33,896 nucleotides of DNA. It comes from an uncultured Lysobacteraceae bacterium (GTDB lineage Bacteria; Pseudomonadota; Gammaproteobacteria; Xanthomonadales; Xanthomonadaceae). Below the pieces are notes generated by a model, which saw only the letters and a list, made by a program, of their open reading frames with translations, searched no databases and was not told the origin of the DNA. The position numbers and the translations under genes are program-made. Location of the stretch: assembly GCA_946480825.1 (NCBI GenBank), contig CAMLLG010000043.1, positions 1-33,896 on the forward strand. Reading direction: 5' to 3'. Positions within the stretch are counted from its first letter, which is position 1. Each line of letters starts with the position of its first letter. This document shows positions 13,001 to 20,426 of this stretch, piece after piece.

Positions 13001-15040
13001 GCGAAGGGCCAGGCGAAGATCGCGCTGAAGGTGCCCGACTTCAACGGCACGCTGCGCGTCTCGGCGCTGGCGTATTCGGCCGAGCGCTACGGCAACGGCG
13101 ATGCCGAGGTCGTGGTGCGCGCGCCGATCGTCGCCGAGGCCAGTTACCCGCGCGTGCTCGCGCCGGGCGACCGCAGCAACGTCACCCTCGACATCACCAA
13201 CTTCACCGGCAAGCCCGGCGACTTCAGGGTGCAGGTCGAAGGCATCGGCCCGCTGTCGGTGGCGCAGGGTGCGCGCCAGGCGAACCTCGCGACCGGCGGC
13301 AAGACCACGCTGACTTTCCCGCTGTCCGCGGGCGAGGGCTACACCACGGCGAAGATCCGCGTGCGCGTGGACGGCAACGGCTTCAAGGTCGACCGCCGCT
13401 TCGATGTGCCGGTGCGGCCGGCATGGCCGAGCGTGCTCAGGGTCCGCACGCTGACGCTCAACGAACTCGGTGCGATCGCGATGGACGTCGGCTTCGCCGA
13501 CGGCCTGATGCCGGGCTCGGTCAACGCCCAGATGACGGTCAGCGCGCTGCCGCCGATTCCTTTCTCCGGCGCACTGAACGGTTTGCTGGAATATCCCTAC
13601 GGCTGCGCCGAACAGACCACCAGCAAGGGCTATGCGTCGCTGGTGATGGACGCCGAGACCGCGAAGATGCTGGACGCGAAGGGACTCGACCCGGCGACCC
13701 GCAAGGCGCGCATGGACGGCGCGTTCGGGCGGCTCGCGTCGATGCAGATGTCGAACGGACACTTCTCGATGTGGGGCGACGACAGCTACGTCAATCCCTC
13801 GCTGACGCCGTACATCGTCGAATTCCTGCTCGATGCGAAGGAAGCCGGGTTCGCGGTGCCCGATGCGATGCTGCAGAAGGCGCTGAAACGATTGAGCGAG
13901 GATCTGCTGGCCGGCGGCAACGAGTTCTACGGCCAGAACCATCGCGATCACCTCAAGTTCGCCTATCAGGCGCATGCCGGCTATGCGCTCGCGCGCGTCA
14001 ATCGTGCGCCGCTGGGCACGCTGCGCGCGCTGTACGACAACGACCGCGCCAAGGCGAAGAACGGCCTGTCGCTGGTTCACCTCGGCCTCGCGCTGTCGCT
14101 GCAGGGCGACAAGGCGCGCGGCGGCAAGGCCATCGCCGCCGGCTTCGCCTACAACAAGCCCGGCGACCGTTACGAATACCTCGGCGATTACAGCAGCCCG
14201 CTGCGCGACAGCGCGCTGATGATCGCGCTCACCCACGAGCGCGGTCTCGACAGGCCGGAGTACGACAGCAAGGTGATCGCGCTGGGCAAGGAACTGGACG
14301 TGCGCCGCGGCGAGCGCTGGTTCTATCTCAGCACCCAGGAGCAGGTGGCGCTGGCCCGCGTCGGTCGCGCGCTGTTGGCCGACCAGAAGAAGACGGTCTC
14401 GGGCGTGTGGAAGCTCGGCGATGCCAGCGATCCGGTGGCGGAACGCCGCATGCAGGGCCGCCGCGTCGACTACACCACGCTGGCCCGGGGTTTCAGCTTC
14501 GAGCCGAAGGGTGCGGTGCCGCTGTACGCCAGTCTTGAAGTCGCGGGCGTGCCGCGCACGGCGCCGGCCGAGGACAAATCGGTCATCGGCATCGAGCGCA
14601 AGTGGTACACCACCGACGGCAAACCGTGGAAGCCCGGCCCGATCGGCGAGGGCGAGGCGCTGATCGTGGCGCTGAGCATCACCGCCGACCGTTACATGCC
14701 CGATGCGATGCTGATCGATCTGCTGCCCGCCGGGCTGGAGATCGAGAACTTCAATCTCGGCGACGGCAAGCAGTGGGCCGACGTGGTGGTGGACGGCATC
14801 GAGATCGCCGACCGCGGCGGCGCCGCCGAGGTGATGCACGAGGAGTATCGCGACGACCGCTTCGTCGCCGCGCTGAAGCTCAACGCCGGCCAGCCCGCGC
14901 GCGTGTTCTACCTCGTGCGCGCGGTGACGCCCGGCACCTACACCGTGCCGCCGTCGCTGGTCGAAGACATGTACCGTCCGCAACTGCGCGGCGTCGGCAA
15001 GTCGCTGCCGGCGACGATCACGGTGGTGCAGCCCCGGTAG
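10085..15040 (+). CDS. yfhM: Alpha-2-macroglobulin family lipoprotein (YfhM type)
   Basis: A bacterial alpha-2-macroglobulin, thought to trap foreign proteases in the periplasm. The N-terminus has a lipoprotein signal with lipobox LAGC (C36). The 1651 residues almost equal E. coli YfhM (1653). The thioester motif is intact: YGCAEQ with C1174 and the reactive Gln three residues later, inside the helical thioester domain (about 1130-1440) whose start reads LNGLLEYPYG. Upstream lie macroglobulin-type beta domains, including PAWFDVFAWAGRDLYRPGE (the MG3/bait-side region, about 383-401) and VTVSAVDVGILNITKFP; the C-terminal part (IERKWYTTDG, YLVRAVTPGTYTVPPS) is the receptor-binding-like end. The start is fixed by AGGAGG at 10075-10080. 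pbpC follows, the classic partner thought to repair peptidoglycan after a breach. Confidence 0.95.
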   Translation: MCRSSRFGVLGRVRGQIVKCMRGAGLALALVALAGCGNKETGQLPEVSGEAIQAKRDEIRGFAVVRAYPDQDGDALAIALEFSRPVVGTQDFDQLIAFDTPPKEKSGWKLDDSGRILRYPFVTANTEYTLKLSAKLAAADGSTLGRDVEQKVYTGELKPAAGFASQGSVLPARESRGLPVVSVNVPEVDVEFLRVREKSLPQFFNEYQRGGRRSGWELDNEYGDNTPLAKLAEPVYTNRFVLGGKRNERVVTYLPIQDIEELQEPGLYFAVMKRTGQFNDQFETTFFTVSDIGLHVRAYKDKLFVHTASLEDGSAISGVELQVLDGPGETILKSQTDRNGNAMLPYKLQAAHVLIARRGKDVSLLPFNQPALDLSEFAVSGREPAWFDVFAWAGRDLYRPGEVVRLSALLRDNDGKPVPMKGNKAQPLFVRLNQPNGKPFVESRIEAGPQGYYSFEKLIPAEAPTGRWQVEFRTDPASAEAVQGMTLRIEEFLPERMKLDLDTAEAVLKPGKPISLKATGAYLYGAPAAGNRFTAKLAVAIEQHPVESMPGYFFGDPTVSLPKEANDVIDTTLGDDGRLTQDIPLPADVKAVSPIAAIVSGSLFESGGRSVNRSLKRVMWPADALVGVRPLFDDKDGADSDSDAGFQLLRVGVDGKPRPARGLKVTLVREHRDYHWNYDDSDGWDFDFTSRFENVETRTVDAGATAVRIAFPVEWGAYRVDVLDPSTGLTTRYPFEAGWSWDDGNRGLDARPDKVKVALDKTGYSAGDTLKVTLTPPHPGKGLLMVEADRMLYVQEIDVKRGSSFEIPVTKDWDRHDVYVTALVFRGGSAANKITPARAVGVAHVPMNRTARRVEVGLSLPKQMRPEQTLTTTVAVPALAGKDAFVTVSAVDVGILNITKFPVPDANKHFFAQRRLGVDAYDVYGRVIESLDGEIGRIRFGGDMALQPLAQARRPTSKVQTVDLFSGPVKLDAKGQAKIALKVPDFNGTLRVSALAYSAERYGNGDAEVVVRAPIVAEASYPRVLAPGDRSNVTLDITNFTGKPGDFRVQVEGIGPLSVAQGARQANLATGGKTTLTFPLSAGEGYTTAKIRVRVDGNGFKVDRRFDVPVRPAWPSVLRVRTLTLNELGAIAMDVGFADGLMPGSVNAQMTVSALPPIPFSGALNGLLEYPYGCAEQTTSKGYASLVMDAETAKMLDAKGLDPATRKARMDGAFGRLASMQMSNGHFSMWGDDSYVNPSLTPYIVEFLLDAKEAGFAVPDAMLQKALKRLSEDLLAGGNEFYGQNHRDHLKFAYQAHAGYALARVNRAPLGTLRALYDNDRAKAKNGLSLVHLGLALSLQGDKARGGKAIAAGFAYNKPGDRYEYLGDYSSPLRDSALMIALTHERGLDRPEYDSKVIALGKELDVRRGERWFYLSTQEQVALARVGRALLADQKKTVSGVWKLGDASDPVAERRMQGRRVDYTTLARGFSFEPKGAVPLYASLEVAGVPRTAPAEDKSVIGIERKWYTTDGKPWKPGPIGEGEALIVALSITADRYMPDAMLIDLLPAGLEIENFNLGDGKQWADVVVDGIEIADRGGAAEVMHEEYRDDRFVAALKLNAGQPARVFYLVRAVTPGTYTVPPSLVEDMYRPQLRGVGKSLPATITVVQPR

Positions 15041-15057
15041 GCGCGGCTTCGGCCGCG
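15037..15057. repeat. GTAG-type REP hairpin overlapping the macroglobulin stop codon
   Basis: GTAG (15037-15040) is followed by CGCGGC, TTCG loop and GCCGCG (15042-15057). The TAG stop codon of the macroglobulin gene is the last three bases of that GTAG. This matches the layout of GTAG-headed REP (SMAG-like) repeats, but a chance hairpin is possible at this GC content. Confidence 0.5.
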
Positions 15058-15085
15058 AGCGCTTCGTCCGCTCTCCCGCAAAGCC

Positions 15086-15108
15086 TGCCCCGGACCCGAC
15101 CCGGGGCA
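15086..15108. other. Stem-loop in the macroglobulin-pbpC gap
   Basis: TGCCCCGG (15086-15093) and CCGGGGCA (15101-15108) form an 8-bp stem with a seven-base loop. No T tract follows, so it is more likely a transcript-stability or attenuation hairpin than a terminator. No separate promoter for pbpC is evident in the 125-base gap. Confidence 0.45.
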
Positions 15109-15165
15109 GGTCATCGGCGTCATCTGCCGCACATCTCCCCGCGACGACATCCCGATCGCGCACCC

Positions 15166-17547
15166 ATGCCGCCATTCTTCGCCTCATTCCTGAGAACCCG
15201 CATCCGCCGCCTGCTGCCGTGGCTGCGCTGGAGCACCGTCGCGCTGCTGTCGACGCTGCTGCTGCTCGATCTGATCTTCCCGCCGCAATTGCCGAAGGCC
15301 CGCGATACCAGCATGCTGGTGGTCGCGCGCGACGGCACGCCGCTGCGCGCGTTCGCCGACGCCGACGGCGTGTGGCGCTATCCGGCGACGCCGGAGTCGG
15401 TGTCGCCACTGTATCTCGAAGCGCTGCTGCATTACGAGGACCGCTGGTTCTGGCGGCATCCCGGCGTCAACCCGGTCGCGTTGTTGCGCGCGGGCGGACA
15501 ACTGCTGACCAGCGGCGAAGTCGTCTCCGGCGGCTCGACCCTGACGATGCAGGTCGCGCGCATCCTCGACGCGAAACGCACGTCGCATACGCGGACGCCG
15601 TTCCGCAAACTGCGCCAGATCCTGCGTGCGCTGCAACTGGAAGCGCGTCTGTCGAAGCGCGAGATCCTGATCCTCTATCTCGAACGCGCGCCTTACGGCG
15701 GCACCATCGAAGGTGTCGAGGCCGCGAGCTGGGCGTATCTGGGCAAGCCCGCGTCGCGTTTGTCGAAAGCGGAAGCCGCGCTGCTGGCGGTGCTGCCGCA
15801 ATCGCCGAGCCGGCGTCGCCCGGATCGCCATCCCGAAGCGGCGCAGGCCGCGCGCGACAAGGTGCTGGACCGCATGGCCGCACTCGGTGTGTGGTCGCGC
15901 GCCGAAGTGGACGATGCGCGGATCGAACCGGTGGTCGCACGCCAGTTGCAGTCGCCGATGATCGCGGCGCTGCTCGCCCAGCGACTGCGCGCCGCGAACC
16001 CGAAGGCCGCGCGCATCGTCTCGACCATCGATCCCAATCTGCAGCGCACGCTCGAAGAACGCGTCGCCGCGTATTTTTCGAACCTGCCTGACCGCACCTC
16101 CGCGGCGCTGCTGGTGGTGGACAACGCCACGATGGAAGCGCGGGCCTATGTCGGGTCGCTGCGCTTCGGCGACGAGGCGCGGCTGGGTCACGTCGACATG
16201 GTCCAGGCCTGGCGTTCGCCCGGCTCCACGCTCAAACCGTTCCTCTACGGCATGGCCATCGACGATGGTCTGATCCACTCCGAAAGTCTGCTGATCGATG
16301 CGCCGCAGAATTTCGGCGATTACCGGCCGGGCAACTTCGGCGAATCGTTCAACGGCCCGGTTGGCGCCGCGCAGTCGCTGCGGTTGTCGCTGAACGTGCC
16401 GGCGGTCGATCTGCTCGATCGCGTCGGCCCGCAGCGCTTCGCCGCGCGCATCGATCACGCCGGTCTCGCGCTCAAATTCCCGGGCGACGCCAAGCCCAAT
16501 CTCGCGCTGATTCTCGGTGGCACCGGCGCGCGGCTGGAAGATCTGGTCGGCGCGCATGCGGCGTTCAATCGCAACGGCATCGCCGGTCGCGTGCGCTACA
16601 CGCCGCGCGACGCGACGATCGATCGTCGCGTGCTGTCGCCGGGCGCGGCGTGGATCGTGCGCGAGATCCTCGAAGCGAATCCGCGTCCCGGCGAACTCGA
16701 GCAATACGATCGCGGCTCGCGTCCCCGGGTAGCCTGGAAGACCGGCACCAGCTACGGATTCCGCGATGCCTGGGCGGTCGGCGGCACGCGGCGTTACACG
16801 GTCGGCGTGTGGGTGGGACGCCCCGACGGCACACCGCTTCCCGGGCAGTACGGCGCGATCACCGCGCTGCCGCTGCTGTTCGAAGTGGTCGATGCGTTGC
16901 CCGGCGGCAGTCGCGATGCGGCGCGCGTGCCGCCGCCGGCGAACGTCGCGGAAATCGAGATCTGTTGGCCGCTGGGCGTCGCCGCGGAAGGTTTGCCTTC
17001 ATCGTTGTGCCAACGGCGGCGCAAGGCCTGGACGCTCGATGGCGTGGTCCCGCCGACGTTCGCCGAACGCGGGGCGCGCCTGTGGAATGCGGGGCGCGAG
17101 CGTTTCGAGGTCGATGTCGACACCGGCCGGCGGGTGTCCGCGGTGTGTTCTCTGCCGCATCGCACCGAACCGCGCGAGATCGCGCGCTGGCCGGCGCTGG
17201 CATCGCCATGGCTGTCGTTGGAGACGCGACGCGCATCGATCTTGCCGCCGCTCGCCGACGATTGCATGGCCGATGGTCGCGATGCCGACGAAGAACTGCG
17301 CATCGACGGCATGAACGACGGCGCCACGCTCGCGCGCGCACCGGGCAGCGCGCATGCGGTGCGACTGTCGCTGCGCGCGCTCGGCACCGAACGCAGCGTG
17401 CAATGGTTGCTGGATGGCCGCTGGATCGGCGAAACCGCCGGTCGTGCGCCGTTGGTGCGCGACTTCGGCGAACCCGGTGCGCATACGCTGACGGCGCTGG
17501 CCGACAGCGGCGCATGGACGCGGATCGAGTTCCGGGTGCTGGAATGA
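15166..17547 (+). CDS. pbpC: Penicillin-binding protein 1C
   Basis: A bifunctional class A peptidoglycan synthase of 793 residues (E. coli PbpC is 770). An N-terminal membrane anchor spans about 17-38. The glycosyltransferase-51 domain holds EDRWFWRHPGV with catalytic E91 and GGSTLTMQVAR near 124-134. The transpeptidase domain holds SPGSTLKP (S354, K357), SLN (408-410) and KTGTS (K525). The C-terminal 100 or so residues, from about 690, form the beta-sandwich domain typical of PBP1C and end in a Gly/Ala/Arg-rich edge. The frame stays open well upstream, but the ATG at 15166 gives the expected N-terminus; no clear ribosome site precedes it. Pairing with the macroglobulin gene supports PBP1C rather than PBP1A or 1B. 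Confidence 0.95.
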   Translation: MPPFFASFLRTRIRRLLPWLRWSTVALLSTLLLLDLIFPPQLPKARDTSMLVVARDGTPLRAFADADGVWRYPATPESVSPLYLEALLHYEDRWFWRHPGVNPVALLRAGGQLLTSGEVVSGGSTLTMQVARILDAKRTSHTRTPFRKLRQILRALQLEARLSKREILILYLERAPYGGTIEGVEAASWAYLGKPASRLSKAEAALLAVLPQSPSRRRPDRHPEAAQAARDKVLDRMAALGVWSRAEVDDARIEPVVARQLQSPMIAALLAQRLRAANPKAARIVSTIDPNLQRTLEERVAAYFSNLPDRTSAALLVVDNATMEARAYVGSLRFGDEARLGHVDMVQAWRSPGSTLKPFLYGMAIDDGLIHSESLLIDAPQNFGDYRPGNFGESFNGPVGAAQSLRLSLNVPAVDLLDRVGPQRFAARIDHAGLALKFPGDAKPNLALILGGTGARLEDLVGAHAAFNRNGIAGRVRYTPRDATIDRRVLSPGAAWIVREILEANPRPGELEQYDRGSRPRVAWKTGTSYGFRDAWAVGGTRRYTVGVWVGRPDGTPLPGQYGAITALPLLFEVVDALPGGSRDAARVPPPANVAEIEICWPLGVAAEGLPSSLCQRRRKAWTLDGVVPPTFAERGARLWNAGRERFEVDVDTGRRVSAVCSLPHRTEPREIARWPALASPWLSLETRRASILPPLADDCMADGRDADEELRIDGMNDGATLARAPGSAHAVRLSLRALGTERSVQWLLDGRWIGETAGRAPLVRDFGEPGAHTLTALADSGAWTRIEFRVLE

Positions 17548-17560
17548 TCTGGAATGCGTT

Positions 17561-17637
17561 TTGCAGGAGCGCCGGAAGGCGCGACAGGCAACGGATAAGC
17601 TTCTCGCAAGCTGTCGCGCCTTCCGGCGCTCCTGCAA
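17561..17637. repeat. Long perfect palindrome between convergent pbpC and peroxiredoxin genes
   Basis: Two perfectly complementary 27-base arms (17561-17587 and 17611-17637) flank a 23-base centre. Each arm reads inward from TTGCAGGAGCGCC to a GCGCGACAG end. The arm resembles the widespread TAGGAGCG...CGCGAC REP consensus of pseudomonads and xanthomonads, here with a T-to-C change in the GTAG-like head. It sits 14 bases after the pbpC stop and 56 bases from the end of the opposite gene, where it could end transcription from both sides. No T tract is seen. Confidence 0.8.
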
Positions 17638-17692
17638 GTGCTTTGAAACGGAGCGGCGCATTGACCGCCGCCCCGCCGTTTGGTCTGCGTGG

Positions 17693-18169
17693 TTACAGCA
17701 GCGAGAGCATGTGCTCCGCGGACGACACCCGGAATTCGCCCGGCGCCTCCACTTCGAGTTTCTTCACTTCACCGTTTTCCGCGTACAGCGCGAAGCGCTT
17801 GCTGCGGATGCCCATGCCGTAGGCGCTGGCGTCCATCTCCAGGCCGAGCGCCTTCGCGAAGTCGCCGTTGCCGTCGGCGAGGATTTCCATGCCGGCCGGC
17901 GCGTTCTGGCTCGCGGCCCACGCTTTCATCACGAACGGGTCGTTCACCGACATGCACGCGACGTCGACACCCTTCGCGCGGAAGGCCTCGTAGTGTTCGA
18001 CGAAGCCGGGCAGATGCTTTTCTGAACAGGTGGGCGTGAACGCGCCGGGCACCGAAAACAGGACCATCTTCTTGCCTTCGAAAAGGTGCGTGGTGTCCAC
18101 GGTTTCGATGCCGTCGTTGATGCGCTTAATGTTCACTTCGGGGATGCGGTCGCCGATCTGGATGGTCAT
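17693..18169 (-). CDS. Peroxiredoxin, Prx5 type
   Basis: A thiol peroxidase of the PRDX5/AhpC-TSA family that reduces hydrogen and organic peroxides, using glutaredoxin or thioredoxin. The 158-residue product has the peroxidatic cysteine in PGAFTPTCSEKHLPGF (C48) with the conserved P, T and downstream R122; a second cysteine (C72, VACMSVND) is at the position common in this subfamily. The start at 18169 is chosen because AGGAG lies at 18176-18180 on this strand; the frame continues upstream without a ribosome site. No fused glutaredoxin domain is present. A TACACT -10-like box lies at 18209-18214 on this strand. It is convergent to pbpC and divergent from the hsp20 gene, so stress genes cluster here. 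Confidence 0.93.
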   Translation of the reverse strand: MTIQIGDRIPEVNIKRINDGIETVDTTHLFEGKKMVLFSVPGAFTPTCSEKHLPGFVEHYEAFRAKGVDVACMSVNDPFVMKAWAASQNAPAGMEILADGNGDFAKALGLEMDASAYGMGIRSKRFALYAENGEVKKLEVEAPGEFRVSSAEHMLSLL

Positions 18170-18244
18170 GCGGAACTCCTGTTTTTCGGGCGGGGGAGGT
18201 GGGGCCACAGTGTAGGACGAAACATGAATGGCGATGACATCCCC

Positions 18245-18272
18245 CTTGAAAATCCGCGGCCCGCGCACATCT
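18245..18272 (+). promoter_or_regulatory. Heat-shock (sigma-32 type) promoter of the Hsp20 gene
   Basis: CTTGAAA at 18245-18251 is an exact sigma-32 -35 core, preceded by CCCC. After 13 bases comes GCACATCT (18265-18272), matching five of seven fixed positions of the CCCCATNT -10. The leader of about 40 bases contains a GGCGGC/GCCGCC hairpin (18282-18298) just ahead of the AAGGGAGA ribosome site (18305-18312). The match is seen in the sequence; use by sigma-32 is inferred. Confidence 0.65.
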
Positions 18273-18318
18273 CCCAGGCATGGCGGCACGGTGCCGCCGC
18301 ATCCAAGGGAGATTCCGA

Positions 18319-18795
18319 ATGAGCCTCATGCGCTACCAGCAGGCGTGGCCGGCCCAGGCCCGCGTCCATGATGATCTGAAGCAGATCTTCGACCGTTTTC
18401 TCAACACCGGCGACAGCTCCGACGAGTCCGCCGTGGTGACCAGCCAGTGGGTGCCGCGTGTCGACATCAAGGAGGAAGCCGAGCGCTTCGTCATCCTCGC
18501 CGACCTGCCGGGCGTCGACCCGCAGAACGTCGAAGTCCTGATGGACAAGGGCATTCTCAGCATCAAGGGCGAGCGTCGCAGCGAAGTCGCCGAGCAGTCC
18601 GAACGCTTCTCGCGCATCGAGCGTCGCTACGGCAGCTTCCATCGCCGGTTCGCGCTGCCCGACACCGCGGATGCCGACGGCATCACCGCCACCGGCCGCA
18701 ACGGTGTGCTCGAAATCGCGATCCCGAAGCGCGCCGAATCGACGCCGCGCAGGATCCAGGTGGGCATGCCGCAGGCGACGCCCGCGCAGGCCTGA
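18319..18795 (+). CDS. Small heat shock protein, Hsp20/alpha-crystallin family
   Basis: An ATP-independent holdase that binds unfolding proteins and forms large oligomers. The 158-residue product has a hydrophobic N-terminal arm (1-42), an alpha-crystallin domain at about 43-137 beginning WVPRVDIKEEAERFVI and ending in the signature GVLEIAIPK (129-137), and a C-terminal tail with a RIQV motif (145-148) like the I-x-I/V anchor used in oligomer assembly. The start at 18319 has AAGGGAGA as ribosome site. It stands behind a sigma-32-like promoter and 160 bases ahead of a CbpA-type DnaJ gene, so a heat-stress role is well supported. It is closer to the class A/Hsp17-like group than to IbpA/B by its tail, but that split is uncertain. 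Confidence 0.93.
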   Translation: MSLMRYQQAWPAQARVHDDLKQIFDRFLNTGDSSDESAVVTSQWVPRVDIKEEAERFVILADLPGVDPQNVEVLMDKGILSIKGERRSEVAEQSERFSRIERRYGSFHRRFALPDTADADGITATGRNGVLEIAIPKRAESTPRRIQVGMPQATPAQA

Positions 18796-18860
18796 TCGCC
18801 ACGCCATCGATCGTCGCGAGGTCATCGTCTCGATTCGATGCCGCGGCTTCGATCATCGCC

Positions 18861-18910
18861 GCCGGCCCGCATCGCGGGCCGGCAGTCCACCGGCCGCATC
18901 TGCGGCCGGT
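18861..18910 (+). terminator. Tandem hairpins after the Hsp20 gene
   Basis: Two perfect hairpins stand back to back. The first is GCCGGCCCGC (18861-18870) with GCGGGCCGGC (18874-18883). The second is ACCGGCCGCA (18889-18898) with TGCGGCCGGT (18901-18910), followed by TCGTTAT. Their arms are related in sequence (GCCGGCC/CGGCCGC). They probably end the Hsp20 transcript, though the T tract is poor. Confidence 0.55.
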
Positions 18911-18914
18911 TCGT

Positions 18915-18936
18915 TATAGTGGATCGTATCGATACG
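18915..18936 (+). promoter_or_regulatory. Promoter and 12-bp palindrome before the DnaJ-like gene
   Basis: TATAGT (18915-18920) is a good -10 box 36 bases before the ATG. The perfect palindrome CGTATCGATACG (18925-18936) covers the predicted transcription start, where a repressor could bind. No clear -35 is seen; the region is occupied by the preceding hairpins. Confidence 0.45.
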
Positions 18937-18955
18937 ACTTTCGCGGAACCGCACC

Positions 18956-19861
18956 ATGCGTTTCAAGGATTACTACGACATTCTCGGGGTCGAGCCCGGC
19001 GCCGGCGAGGCGGAGATCAAGACCGCCTATCGCCGGCTCGCGCGCAAATATCATCCGGACGTGAGCAAGGAGTCGGAAGCCGAGGAGAAGTTCAAGGCTG
19101 TCAACGAAGCCTATGAGGCGCTGCGCGACCCGCAGAAGCGCGCCGCCTACGATCAGTTGCGCGCACGCGGTTATCGCCCCGGCGATGAAGTGCAGCCGCC
19201 GCCGGGCGGTTTCGGCGGCGGTCCCGGCGGTTTCGACTTCGAAGAAGTCTTCGCCGGCGGCGGCAACGGCGGATTCAGCGATTTTTTCCAGGAGCTCTTC
19301 GGCCGCCGGCGCGCCGGTTTCGCCGGTGCCGGACAGGCCGGGCCGCGTGCGCGCGGCGATGGCGCGACTCGCGCCAAGTTCGCGGTGCCGCTGGAAGCGA
19401 TCCACCGCGGAGATCCGGTGCGGGTTGCGGTCGCGGGCCGTTCGCTGGAGGTGCGGGTGCCCAAGGGCATCCGTCCGGGGCAGGCCATCCGGCTCGCCGG
19501 GCAGGCGCCGGGCGGCGGCGATCTGCTGCTGGAAGTCGAATATGCCGCGCATCCGCAGTTCGAGGTCGACGGCCGCAACATCATCCATGTGCTGGCGATC
19601 GCCCCGTGGGAAGCGGCGCTGGGCGCCACGATCAGCGTGCCGACCCTGGGCGGTGCGGTGGAATTGAAGATCCCGGCGGACTCCGAAGGCGGCCGCAAAT
19701 TGCGACTGCGTGGCCGCGGCCTGCCCGGCGCCGGCGGTGCGCCCGCGGGCGATCAGATCGTCGAGCTGGAGATTCTCGCGCCGAAGGCGAACACCGAAGA
19801 AGAGCGCGACGCCTATCGGCGCATGCGCGATGCGTTCGGAGACGATTGGCGGCGTGCGTGA
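18956..19861 (+). CDS. cbpA: DnaJ-type co-chaperone, CbpA class
   Basis: A J-domain protein that stimulates DnaK. The J domain occupies 1-70 with the HPD tripeptide at 33-35 ([10 protein letters not shown]). A Gly/Phe-rich stretch follows (about 82-115, [10 protein letters not shown] and similar), then two beta-sandwich substrate-binding domains with no cysteine-rich zinc-finger region, ending in a C-terminal dimerisation segment (about 270-301). This layout and the 301-residue length (E. coli CbpA 306) identify a class B, CbpA-like protein rather than DnaJ. No cbpM (CbpA modulator) gene follows, the next gene being on the other strand. Location after Hsp20 suggests a shared proteostasis role, but hairpins and a separate promoter indicate independent control. 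Confidence 0.92.
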   Translation: MRFKDYYDILGVEPGAGEAEIKTAYRRLARKYHPDVSKESEAEEKFKAVNEAYEALRDPQKRAAYDQLRARGYRPGDEVQPPPGGFGGGPGGFDFEEVFAGGGNGGFSDFFQELFGRRRAGFAGAGQAGPRARGDGATRAKFAVPLEAIHRGDPVRVAVAGRSLEVRVPKGIRPGQAIRLAGQAPGGGDLLLEVEYAAHPQFEVDGRNIIHVLAIAPWEAALGATISVPTLGGAVELKIPADSEGGRKLRLRGRGLPGAGGAPAGDQIVELEILAPKANTEEERDAYRRMRDAFGDDWRRA

Positions 19862-19919
19862 GCCCCGTCCTGCGGGGACGGCCCGACGTGCGCCGGCAGG
19901 TGTGAAAGATGAGGATGGA

Positions 19920-19941
19920 GGAGCCGGCGGGCGCCGGCTCC
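19920..19941. terminator. Shared hairpin between convergent cbpA and response-regulator genes
   Basis: GGAGCCGGC (19920-19928) and GCCGGCTCC (19933-19941) form a 9-bp stem with a four-base loop, three bases past the stop of the minus-strand gene. On the minus strand it is followed by a pyrimidine-rich run (TCCATCCTCATCTTTC), so it suits that gene better. A second small hairpin (CCGTCC/GGACGG) follows cbpA near 19865-19881. Confidence 0.55.
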
Positions 19942-19944
19942 GCA

Positions 19945-20316
19945 CTAGCCGAGGCCGGTGACGTACTTCGTGATCGTGTCCGACAGTTCGGTTTCGCTGA
20001 AGGGCTTGGTCAGATAAGCCTTGGCGCCCTGGCGCATGCCCCACATGCGGTCGGTGTCCTGGTCCTTGGTCGTCACCAGCACGATCGGGATGTGCTTGGT
20101 GCTCGGTTCCCGGCAGATGGTGCGGGTGGCCTGGAAACCGTTGAGGTTGGGCATCACCACGTCCATCAGGATCAGGTCGGGAATCTCGCGCTTGGCCACT
20201 TCCACGCCCGCCGCGCCGTCTTCGGCGGTCAGCGCTTCGTGCCCGAGTTTTTCGACGATGCGGCGGATGCCCATCAATTGCGACGGAGAATCGTCGACGA
20301 TCAGGATGCGAGCCAT
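19945..20316 (-). CDS. Single-domain response regulator, PilH-like
   Basis: A 123-residue CheY-type receiver with no output domain. Acidic pocket D8/D9, phosphoacceptor D52 (LILMDVVMPNLNGFQ), switch threonine in VTTKD (T82 or T83) and K104 in LTKP are all present. The stretch NLNGFQATR and the TTKDQDTDRMWGMRQGA segment closely recall PilH of the twitching-motility Pil-Chp system, so a role in type IV pilus control is the best guess. Other pil-chp genes are absent here, so the assignment to PilH is moderate; a stand-alone phosphate sink is an alternative. The start has a GGGGG ribosome site. A TACACT -10-like box lies at 20343-20348 on this strand. The 110 bases up to the acuI stop hold nothing else. 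Confidence 0.88.
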   Translation of the reverse strand: MARILIVDDSPSQLMGIRRIVEKLGHEALTAEDGAAGVEVAKREIPDLILMDVVMPNLNGFQATRTICREPSTKHIPIVLVTTKDQDTDRMWGMRQGAKAYLTKPFSETELSDTITKYVTGLG

Positions 20317-20426
20317 GCGGACCCCCAGATAAGACTGTGTTCAGTGTAGTCTGCCGCGCGCCGGCCCGGAAGCGGGGCGGCCGCGAATTTTGATGCAATG
20401 CACAGGCGCGCCGTGTCGGCCGCCTG

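Noticed and set aside
10022..15409. Very long open frame (about 1795 codons) on the minus strand opposite the macroglobulin gene
   Set aside because: Its translation is rich in Arg, His, Val and Ala with no domain pattern, as expected for an antisense frame in GC-rich DNA. The plus-strand gene has all family motifs and a ribosome site.
18170..18289. Longer N-terminus for the peroxiredoxin
   Set aside because: It would cross the Hsp20 promoter and lacks a ribosome site, whereas AGGAG precedes the ATG at 18169.
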